Assembly (NCBI RefSeq): GCF_050948215.1
Contig: NW_027488925.1
Span: 62,001 to 126,000, forward strand
Source of the DNA: Halictus rubicundus
Taxonomy: Eukaryota; Arthropoda; Insecta; Hymenoptera; Halictidae
Direction of reading: 5' to 3'
Length of the DNA stretch: 64,000 nt
Position numbers and translations under genes: made by a program. Each line of letters starts with the position of its first letter. The first letter of the stretch is position 1. The notes under the pieces are model-generated. The model worked only from the letters and a program-made list of their open reading frames with translations. It was not told the origin of the DNA and ran no database searches. Shown in pieces: positions 50,150 to 61,700 of the stretch.

Positions 50150-51400
50150 TATCCTCTATCGTATCCTATCCTCTATCCTATCCTATCCTCTATCCTATCC
50201 TATTCTCTATCCTATCCTATCCTCTATCCTATCCTATCCTCTATCCTATTCTATCCTCTATCCTATCCTCTATCCTATCCTATCCTCTATCCTATCCTAT
50301 CCTCTATCCTACGCTATCCTCTATCCTATCCTATCCCTGATCCTATTCTATCCTCTATCCTATCCTATCTTCTATCCTATCCTATCCTGTATCCTATCCA
50401 ATCCTCCATCCTATCCTATCATCTATCCTATCCTATCCTCTATCCTATCCTATCCTCTATCCTATCCTATCCTCTATCCTATCCTATCCTCTATCCTATC
50501 CTATCCTCTATCCTATCCTATCCTCTATCCTATCCTATCCTCTATCCTATCCTATCTTCTATGCTTTCCTATCCTCTATCCTATCCTCTATCCAATCCTC
50601 TATCCTATCCTATCCTCTATCCTATCCTATCCTCTATCCTATCCTATCCTCTATCCTATTCCTATCCTCTACCCTATCCTATCGTCTATCCTATCCTATC
50701 CTCTATCCTATCAAATCCCCTATCCTATCCTCTGTCCTATCCTATCCTCTATCCTATCCTATCCTCTATCCTATCCTATCCTATCCTCTATCCTATCCTA
50801 TCCTCTATCCTATCCTATCCTCTATCCTATCCTACCGTCTATCCAATCCTCTATCCTATCCTATCTTCTATCCTATCCTATCCTCTATCCTATCAATTCC
50901 CCTATCCTATCCTATCCTGAATCCTATCCAATCCTCCATCCTATCCTATTATCTATCCTATCCTATCCTCTATCCTATCCTATCCTCTATCCTATCCTAT
51001 CCTCTATCCTATCCTATCCTGTATCCTATCCAATCCTCCATCCTATCCTATCATCTATCCTATCCTATCCTCTATCCTATCCTATCCTCTATCCTATCCT
51101 ATCCTATCCTATCCTCTATCCTATCCTATCCTCTATCCTATCCTATCCTCTATCCTATCCTATCCTCTATCCTATCCCACCGTCTATCCAATCCTCTATC
51201 CTATCCTATCCTCTATCCTATCCTATCCTCTATCCTATCCTATCCTCTATCCTATTCTACCCTCTATCCTATCCTCTATCCTATCGTATCCTCTATCCTA
51301 TCCTATCCTCTATCCTACGCTATCCTCTATCCTATCTTATCCTCTGTCCTATCTAATCCTCTATCCTATCCTATCCTCTATCCTATCCTATCCTCTATCC
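50150..51400 (+). repeat. Satellite block, copy 1 (1,550-bp offset)
   Basis: The ATG of CTTCTATGCTTTCC at 50561 and 52111 and CCTGAATCC near 50918 and 52468 are 1,550 bp apart. Further right CCACCGTC at 51178 and 52745 is 1,567 bp apart, because the other copy has one extra 17-bp monomer. Confidence 0.82.
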
Positions 51401-51699
51401 TATCCTATCCTCTATCCTATCCTATCCTATCCTATCCTCTATCCTATCCTATCCTCTATCCTATCCTATCCTGTATCCTATCCAATCCTCTATCCTATCC
51501 TGTATCCTATCCTATCCTCTATCCTATCGTATCCTCTATCCTATCCTATCCTCTATCCTACGCTATCCTCTATCCTATCCAATCCTCTATCCTATCCTAT
51601 CCTCTATCCTATCCTATCATCTATCCTATCCTATCCTCTATCCTATCCTGTCTTCTATCCTATCCTATCCTCTATCCTATCCTATCCTCTATCCTATCC

Positions 51700-52967
51700 T
51701 ATCCTCTATCGTATCCTATCCTCTATCCTATCCTATCCTCTATCCTATCCTATTCTCTATCCTATCCTATCCTCTATCCTATCCTATCCTCTATCCTATT
51801 CTATCCTCTATCCTATCCTCTATCCTATCCTATCCTCTATCCTATCCTATCCTCTATCCTACGCTATCCTCTATCCTATCCTATCCCTGATCCCATTCTA
51901 TCCTCTATCCTATCCTATCTTCTATCCTATCCTATCCTGTATCCTATCCAATCCTCCATCCTATCCTATCATCTATCCTATCCTATCCTCTATCCTATCC
52001 TATCCTCTATCCTATCCTATCCTCTATCCTATCCTATCCTCTATCCTATCCTATCCTCTATCCTATCCTATCCTCTATCCTATCCTATCCTCTATCCTAT
52101 CCTATCTTCTATGCTTTCCTATCCTCTATCCTATCCTCTATCCAATCCTCTATCCTATCCTATCCTCTATCCTATCCTATCCTCTATCCTATCCTATCCT
52201 CTATCCTATTCCTATCCTCTACCCTATCCTATCGTCTATCCTATCCTATCCTCTATCCTATCAAATCCCCTATCCTATCCTCTGTCCTATCCTATCCTCT
52301 ATCCTATCCTATCCTCTATCCTATCCTATCCTATCCTCTATCCTATCCTATCCTCTATCCTATCCTATCCTCTATCCTATCCTACCGTCCATCCAATCCT
52401 CTATCCTATCCTATCTTCTATCCTATCCTATCCTCTATCCTATCAATTCCCCTATCCTATCCTATCCTGAATCCTATCCAATCCTCCATCCTATCCTATT
52501 ATCTATCCTATCCTATCCTCTATCCTATCCTATCCTCTATCCTATCCTATCCTCTATCCTATCCTATCCTCTATCCTATCCTATCCTGTATCCTATCCAA
52601 TCCTCCATCCTATCCTATCATCTATCCTATCCTATCCTCTATCCTATCCTATCCTCTATCCTATCCTATCCTATCCTATCCTCTATCCTATCCTATCCTC
52701 TATCCTATCCTATCCTCTATCCTATCCTATCCTCTCTATCCTATCCACCGTCTATCCAATCCTCTATCCTATCCTATCCTCTATCCTATCCTATCCTCTA
52801 TCCTATCCTATCCTCTATCCTATTCTACCCTCTATCCTATCCTCTATCCTATCGTATCCTCTATCCTATCCTATCCTCTATCCTACGCTATCCTCTATCC
52901 TATCTTATCCTCTGTCCTATCTAATCCTCTATCCTATCCTATCCTCTATCCTATCCTATCCTCTATC
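51700..52967 (+). repeat. Satellite block, copy 2 (1,550-bp offset)
   Basis: This is the partner of 50150-51400. It carries CCGTCCATCC near 52385 where copy 1 has CCGTCTATCC, and CCTCTCTATCC near 52732 with an odd two-base slip. Confidence 0.82.
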
Positions 52968-55900
52968 CTATCCTATCCCCTATCCTATCCTATCTTCTAT
53001 CCTATTCTATCCTCTATCCTATCTAATCCCCTATCCTATCCTCTATCCTATCCTATCCTGTATCCTATCCTATCCTCTATCCTATCCTATCCTATCCTCT
53101 ATCCTATCCTATCCTCTATCCTATCCTATCCTCTATCCTATCCTACCGTCTATCCAATCCTCTATCCTATCCTATCCTGAATCCTATCCAATCCTCCATC
53201 CTATCCTATTATCTATCCTATCCTATCCTCTATCCTATCCTATCCTCTATCCTATCCTATCCTGTATCCTATCCAATCCTCCATCCTATCCTATCATCTA
53301 TCCTATCCTATCCTCTATAATATCCTATCCTCTATCCTATCCTATCCTCTATCCTATCCTATCTTCTATGCTTTCCTATCCTCTATCCTATCCTCTATCC
53401 AATCCTCTATCCTATCCTATCCTCTATCCTATCCTATCCTCTATCCTATCCTATCCTCTATCTATCCTATCCTATCCTCTATCCTACCCTATCCTCTATC
53501 CTATCCTATCGTCTATCCTATCCTATCCTCTATCCTATCAAATCCCCTATCCTATCCTCTGTCCTATCCTATCCTCTATCCTATCCTATCCTCTATCCTA
53601 CGCTATCCTCTATCCTATCTTATCCTCTGTCCTATCTAATCCTCTATCCTATCCTATCCTCTATCCTATCCTATCCTCTATCCTATCCTATCCCCTATCC
53701 TATCCTATCTTCTATCCTATTCTATCCTTTATCCTATCTAATCCCCTATCCTATCCTCTATCCTATCCTATCCTGTATCCTATCCAATCCTCTATCCTAT
53801 CCTGTATCCTATCCTATCCTCTATCCTATCGTATCCTCTATCCTATCCTATCCTCTATCCTACGCTATCCTCTATCCTATCCAATCCTCTATCCTATCCT
53901 ATCCTCTATCCTATCCTATCCTATCCTCTATCCTATCCTATCCTCTATCCTATCCTATCCTCTATCCTATCCTACCGTCTATCCAATCCTCTATCCTATC
54001 CTATCCTCTATCCTATTCTATCCTCTATCCTATCCTATCCTGTATCCTATCCAATCCTCTATCCTATCCTGTATCCTATCCTATCCTCTATCCTATCGTA
54101 TCCTCTATCCTATCCTATCCTCTATCCTACGCTATCCTCTATCCTATCCAATCCTCTATCCTATCCTATCCTCTATCCTATCCTATCATCTATCCTATCC
54201 TATCCTCTATCCTATCCTGTCCTCTATCCTATCCTATCCTCTATCCTATCCTATCCTCTATCCTATCCTATCCTCTATCCTATCCTATCCTCTATCCTAT
54301 CCTCTCCTCTATCCTATCCTATTCTCTATCCTATCCTATCATCTATCCTCAATCCTATCCTTTCCTGTATCCTATCCTATCCTCTATCCTATCAAATCCT
54401 CTGTCCTATCCTATCCTCTATCGTATCCTATCCTCTATCCTATCCTATCCTCTATCCTATCATATCCGCTATCCTATCCTATCCTCTATCCTACGCTATC
54501 CTCTATCCTATCCAATCCTCTATCCTATCCTATCCTCTATCCTATCCTATCATCTATCCTATCCTATCCTCTATCCTATCCTGTCCTCTATCCTATCCTA
54601 TCCTCTATCCTATCCTATCCTCTATCCTATCCTATCCTCTATCCTATCCTATCCTCTATCCTATCCTATCCTCTATCCTATCCTCTCCTCTATCCTATCC
54701 TATTCTCTATCCTATCCTATCATCTATCCTCAATCCTATCCTTTCCTGTATCCTATTCTATCCTCTATCCTATCCTATCCTATCCTCTATCCTATCCTAT
54801 CCTCTATCCTATCCTATCCTCTATCCTATCCTATCCTCTATCCTATCCTATCCTCTATCCTATCCTATCCTCTATCCTATCCTATCCTGTATCCTATCCA
54901 ATCCTCTATCCTATCCTGTATCCTATCCTATCCTCTATCCTATCGTATCCTCTATCCTATCCTATCCTCTATCCTACGCTATCCTCTATCCTATCCAATC
55001 CTCTATCCTATCCTATCCTCTATCCTATCCTATCATCTATCCTATCCTATCCTCTATCCTATCCTGTCCTCTATCCTATCCTATCCTCTATCCTATCCTA
55101 TCCTCTATCCTATCCTATCCTCTATCCTATCCTATCCTCTATCCTATCCTATCCTCTATCCTATCCTCTCCTCTATCCTATCCTATTCTCTATCCTATCC
55201 TATCATCTATCCTCAATCCTATCCTTTCCTGTATCCTATCCTATCCTCTATCCTATCAAATCCTCTGTCCTATCAAATCCTCTGTCCTATCCTATCCTCT
55301 ATCGTATCCTATCCTCTATCCTATCCTATCCTCTATCCTATCATATCCGCTATCCTATCCTATCCTCTATCCTATCCTATCCTCTATCCTATTCTATCCT
55401 CTATCCTATCCTCTATCCTATCGTATCCTCTATCCTATCCTATCCTCTATCCTACGCTATCCTCTATCCTATCCTATCCCTGATCCTATTCTATCCTCTA
55501 TCCTATCCTATCTTCTATCCTATCCTATCCTCTATCCTATCAATTCCCCTATCCTATCCTATCCTGAATCCTATCCAATCCTCTATCCTATCCTGTATCC
55601 TATCCAATCCTCTATCCTATCCTATCATCTATCCTATCCTACCCTCTATCCTATCCTATCCTCCATCCTATCCTATCCTCTATCCTAACCTAACCTCTAT
55701 CCTATCCTATCCTCTATCCTATCCTATCTTCTATCCTATCCTAGCCTCTATCCTATCCTATCCTCTATCCTATCCTCTATCCTATCCTCTATCCTATCCT
55801 ATCCTCTATCCCATCCTATCCTCTATCCTATCCTATTCTCTATCCTATCCTATCTTCTATCCTATCCTATCCTCTATCCTATCGAATCCAGTATCCTATC

Positions 55901-56352
55901 CTCTATCCTATCCTATCCTCTGTCCTATCCTATCCTCTTTCCTATCCTATCGTATATCCTATCCTCTATCTCATCCTATCCGCTATCCTATCCTATCCTC
56001 TTTCCTATCCTATTATCTATCCTATCCTATCATCTATCCTCAATCCTATCCTTTCCTGTATCCTATCCTATCCTCTATCCTATCAAATCTTCTGTCCTAT
56101 CCTATCCTCTATCGTATCCTATCCTCTATCCTATCCTATCCTCTATCCTATCCTATCCGCTATCCTATCCTATCCTCTATCCTATCCTATCCTCTATCCT
56201 ATTCTATCCTCTATCCTATCCACTATCCTATCGTATCCTCTATCCTATTCTATCCTCTATCCTACGCTATCCTCTATCCTATCCTATCCCTGATCCTATT
56301 CTATCCTCTATCCTATCCTATCTTCTATCCTATCCTATCCTCTATCCTATCC

Positions 56353-56432
56353 ATTCCTCCATAATATCGTACACTCTATCCTATAATTTCATCTATCCGT
56401 TCCTATTCTCTATCCTACCCTCTATCCTAACC
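56353..56432 (+). repeat. 80-bp diverged segment, copy 9, CCTAACC subtype
   Basis: Pairs with copy 11 at 62402 (6,049 bp) within the large right-end duplication. Confidence 0.85.
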
Positions 56433-57228
56433 TCTATCCTATCCTATCCTCTATCCTATCCTATCCTCTATCCTATCCTCTATCCTATCCTATCCTCTAT
56501 CCTATCTTATCCTATATCCTATCCTGTCCTCTATCCTATCCAATCCTCTATCCTATCAAATCCCTATCCTATCCTCTATACTATCCTATCCTCTGTCCTA
56601 TCTAATCCTCTATCCTATCCTATCCTCTATCCTATCCTATCCTCTATCCAATCCTATCCTCTATCCTATCGTATCCTCTATCCTATCAAATCCCCTATCC
56701 TATCCTCTGTCCTATCCTATCCTCTATCCTATCCTATCCTCTATCCTATCCTATCCTCTATCCTATCCTATCCTCTATCCTATCCTACCGTCTATCCTAT
56801 CCTCTATCCTATCCTATCCTCTATCCTACTCTATCCTCTATCCTATCCTATCCTCTATCCTATCCTATCCTATCCTCTATCCTATCCTATCCTCTATCCT
56901 ATCAAATCCCCTAACCTATCCTCTGCCCTATCCTATCCTCTATCCTATCCTATCCTCTATCCTATCGTATCCTCTATCCTATCCTATCCTCTATCCTATC
57001 CTATCGTCTATCCTATCCTATCCTCTATCCTATCCTATCCTCTATCCTATCCTATCTTCTATCCTATCCTATCCTCTATCCTATAATACCTTCTATCCAA
57101 TCCTCTATCCTATCCTATCCTCTATCCTATTCTATCCTCTATCCTATTCTATCCTCTATCCTATTCTATCCTCTATCCTATCCTCTATCCTATCGTATCC
57201 TCTATCCTTTCCTATCCTCTATCCTACG

Positions 57229-57483
57229 CTATCCTCTATCCTATCCTATCCTCTATCCTATCCTATCCTCTATCCTATCCTATCCTCTATCCTATCCTAT
57301 CCTCTATCCTATCCTATCCTCTATCCTATCCTATCCTCTATCCTATCCTATCCTCTATCCTATCCTATCCTCTATCCTATCCTATCCTCTATCCTATCCT
57401 ATCCTCTATCCTATCCTATCCTCTATCCTATCCTATCCTCTATCCTATCCTATCCTCTATCCTATCCTATCCTCTATCCTATC
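57229..57483 (+). repeat. Longest pure run of the 17-bp monomer
   Basis: About 15 consecutive copies without a variant base by eye, ending at the CAATTCCCCTATGCTATCC word. Similar pure runs before the same word lie at about 29029-29246 and 31316-31541. The one before 63735 has a single CTACCCTC variant. Confidence 0.8.
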
Positions 57484-58396
57484 AATTCCCCTATGCTATC
57501 CTATCCTGTATCCTATCCAATCCTCCATCCTATCCTATTATCTATCCTATCCTATCCTCTATCCTATCCTATCCTCTATCCTATCCTATCCTCTATCCTA
57601 TCCTATCGTCTATCCTATCCTATCCTCTATCCTATCCTATCCTCTATCCTATCCTATCCTCTATCCTATCCTATCCTCTATCCTATCCTATCCTCTACCA
57701 TATCCTATCGTCTATCCTATCCTATCCTCTATCCTATCAAATCCCCTATCCTATCCTCTGTCCTATCCTATACTCTATCCTATCCTATCCTCTATCCTAT
57801 CTTATCCTCTATCCTATCCTATCTTCTATGCTTTCCTATCCTCTATCCTATCCTCTGTCCAATCCTCTATCCTATCCTATCCTCTATCCTATCCTATCCT
57901 GTATCCTATCCTATCCTCTATCCTATCCTATCCTCTATCCTATCCTATCCTCTATCCTATCCTATCGTCTATCCTATCCTATCCTCTATCCTATCCTATC
58001 CTCTATCCTATTCTACCCTCTATCCTATCCTCTATCCTATCGTATCATCTATCCTATCCTATCCTCTATCCTACGCTATCCTCTATCCTATCTTATCCTC
58101 TGTCCTATCTAATCCTCTATCCTATCCTATCCTCTATCCTATCCTATCCTCTATCCTATCCTATCCCCTATCCTATCCTCTCTTCTATCCTATTCTATCC
58201 TCTATCCTATCTAATCCCCTATCCTATCCTCTATCCTATCCTATCCTGTATCCTATCCAATCCTCTATCCTATCCTGTATCCTATCCAATCCTCTATCCT
58301 ATCCTATCATCTATCCTCAATCCTATCCTTTCCTGTATCCAATCCTATCCTTAATCCTATCCTTTCCTGTATCCTATCCTATCCTCTATCCTATCC

Positions 58397-58476
58397 ATTC
58401 CTCCATAATATCGTACACTCTATCCTATAATTTCATCTATCCGTTCCTATTCTCTATCCTACCCTCTATCCGAACC
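58397..58476 (+). repeat. 80-bp diverged segment, copy 10, CCGAACC subtype
   Basis: Its subtype and its following words match copies 6-8 rather than its neighbours 9 and 11, so this stretch was probably moved in from a 48-49 kb type block. Confidence 0.85.
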
Positions 58477-58779
58477 TCTATCCTATCCTATCCTCTATCC
58501 TATCCTATCCTCTATCCTATCCTATCCTCTATCCTATCTTATCCTATATCCTATCCTGTCCTCTATCCTATCCAATCCTCTATCCTATCAAATCCCTATC
58601 CTATCCTCTATACTATCCTATCCTCTGTCCTATCTAATCCTCTATCCTATCCTATCGTCTATCCTATCCTATCCTCTATCCAATCCTATCCTCTATCCTA
58701 TCGTATCCTCTATCCTATCAAATCCCCTATCCTATCCTCTGTCCTATCCTATCCTCTATCCTATCCTATCCTCTATCCT

Positions 58780-61700
58780 ATCCTATCCCCTATCCTATCC
58801 TATCCTGAATCCTATCCAATCCTCCATCCTATCCTATTATCTATCCTATCCTATCCTCTATCCTATCCTATCCTCTATCCTATCCTATCCTCTATCCTAT
58901 CCTATCCTGTATCCTATCCAATCCTCCATCCTATCCTATCATCTATCCTATCCTATCCTCTATCCTATCCTATCCTATCCTATCCTCTATCCTATCCTAT
59001 CCTCTATCCTATCCTATCCTCTATCCTATCCCACCGTCTATCCAATCCTCTATCCTATCCTATCCTCTATCCTATCCTATCCTCTATCCTATCCTATCCT
59101 CTATCCTATTCTACCCTCTATCCTATCCTCTATCCTATCGTATCCTCTATCCTATCCTATCCTCTATCCTACGCTATCCTCTATCCTATCTTATCCTCTG
59201 TCCTATCTAATCCTCTATCCTATCCTATCCTCTATCCTATCCTATCCTCTATCCTATCCTATCCCCTATCCTATCCTATCTTCTATCCTATTCTATCCTC
59301 TATCCTATCTAATCCCCTATCCTATCCTCTATCCTATCCTATCCTGTATCCTATCCTATCCTCTATCCTATCCTATCCTATCCTCTATCCTATCCTATCC
59401 TCTATCCTATCCTATCCTCTATCCTATCCTACCGTCTATCCAATCCTCTATCCTATCCTATCCTGAATCCTATCCAATCCTCCATCCTATCCTATTATCT
59501 ATCCTATCCTATCCTCTATCCTATCCTATCCTCTATCCTATCCTATCCTGTATCCTATCCAATCCTCCATCCTATCCTATCATCTATCCTATCCTATCCT
59601 CTATAATATCCTATCCTCTATCCTATCCTATCCTCTATCCTATCCTATCTTCTATGCTTTCCTATCCTCTATCCTATCCTCTATCCAATCCTCTATCCTA
59701 TCCTATCCTCTATCCTATCCTATCCTCTATCCTATCCTATCCCCTATCCTATCCTATCTTCTATCCTATTCTATCCTTTATCCTATCTAATCCCCTATCC
59801 TATCCTCTATCCTATCCTATCCTGTATCCTATCCAATCCTCTATCCTATCCTGTATCCTATCCTATCCTCTATCCTATCGTATCCTCTATCCTATCCTAT
59901 CCTCTATCCTACGCTATCCTCTATCCTATCCAATCCTCTATCCTATCCTATCCTCTATCCTATCCTATCCTATCCTCTATCCTATCCTATCCTCTATCCT
60001 ATCCTATCCTCTATCCTATCCTATCCTCTATCCTATCCTACCGTCTATCCAATCCTCTATCCTATCCTATCCTCTATCCTATTCTATCCTCTATCCTATC
60101 CTATCCTGTATCCTATCCAATCCTCTATCCTATCCTGTATCCTATCCTATCCTCTATCCTATCGTATCCTCTATCCTATCCTATCCTCTATCCTACGCTA
60201 TCCTCTATCCTATCCAATCCTCTATCCTATCCTATCCTCTATCCTATCCTATCATCTATCCTATCCTATCCTCTATCCTATCCTGTCCTCTATCCTATCC
60301 TATCCTCTATCCTATCCTATCCTCTATCCTATCCTATCCTCTATCCTATCCTATCCTCTATCCTATCCTCTCCTCTATCCTATCCTATTCTCTATCCTAT
60401 CCTATCATCTATCCTCAATCCTATCCTTTCCTGTATCCTATCCTATCCTCTATCCTATCAAATCCTCTGTCCTATCCTATCCTCTATCGTATCCTATCCT
60501 CTATCCTATCCTATCCTCTATCCTATCATATCCGCTATCCTATCCTATCCTCTATCCTACGCTATCCTCTATCCTATCCAATCCTCTATCCTATCCTATC
60601 CTCTATCCTATCCTATCATCTATCCTATCCTATCCTCTATCCTATCCTGTCCTCTATCCTATCCTATCCTCTATCCTATCCTATCCTCTATCCTATCCTA
60701 TCCTCTATCCTATCCTATCCTCTATCCTATCCTATCCTCTATCCTATCCTCTCCTCTATCCTATCCTATTCTCTATCCTATCCTATCATCTATCCTCAAT
60801 CCTATCCTTTCCTGTATCCTATCCTATCCTCTATCCTATCCTATCCTATCCTCTATCCTATCCTATCCTCTATCCTATCCTATCCTCTATCCTATCCTAT
60901 CCTCTATCCTATCCTATCCTCTATCCTATCCTATCCTGTATCCTATCCAATCCTCTATCCTATCCTGTATCCTATCCTATCCTCTATCCTATCGTATCCT
61001 CTATCCTATCCTATCCTCTATCCTACGCTATCCTCTATCCTATCCAATCCTCTATCCTATCCTATCCTCTATCCTATCCTATCATCTATCCTATCCTATC
61101 CTCTATCCTATCCTGTCCTCTATCCTATCCTATCCTCTATCCTATCCTATCCTCTATCCTATCCTATCCTCTATCCTATCCTATCCTCTATCCTATCCTA
61201 TCCTCTATCCTATCCTCTCCTCTATCCTATCCTATTCTCTATCCTATCCTATCATCTATCCTCAATCCTATCCTTTCCTGTATCCTATCCTATCCTCTAT
61301 CCTATCAAATCCTCTGTCCTATCAAATCCTCTGTCCTATCCTATCCTCTATCGTATCCTATCCTCTATCCTATCCTATCCTCTATCCTATCATATCCGCT
61401 ATCCTATCCTATCCTCTATCCTATCCTATCCTCTATCCTATTCTATCCTCTATCCTATCCTCTATCCTATCGTATCCTCTATCCTATCCTATCCTCTATC
61501 CTACGCTATCCTCTATCCTATCCTATCCCTGATCCTATTCTATCCTCTATCCTATCCTATCTTCTATCCTATCCTATCCTCTATCCTATCAATTCCCCTA
61601 TCCTATCCTATCCTGAATCCTATCCAATCCTCTATCCTATCCTGTATCCTATCCAATCCTCTATCCTATCCTATCATCTATCCTATCCTACCCTCTATCC

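Larger units (their letters stand above)
52440..57758 (+). repeat. Large right-end duplication, unit 1 (6.05-6.34-kb offset)
   Basis: This matches 58780-64000 with an offset near 6,338 at the left edge, 6,286 over 52745-53368, 6,049 at 55684-56432 and 6,276 at 56787-57085. Shared landmarks include CCTGAATCC, CTTCTATGCTTTCC, CCTAACCTAACC and CTATAATACCTTC. About 56480-56780 has no match at the expected place in the second unit. Confidence 0.82.

Noticed and set aside
55684..55695. True interstitial telomere tract
   Set aside because: Only two CCTAA-like units occur together, and they are explained by single-base changes in the satellite pentamer.
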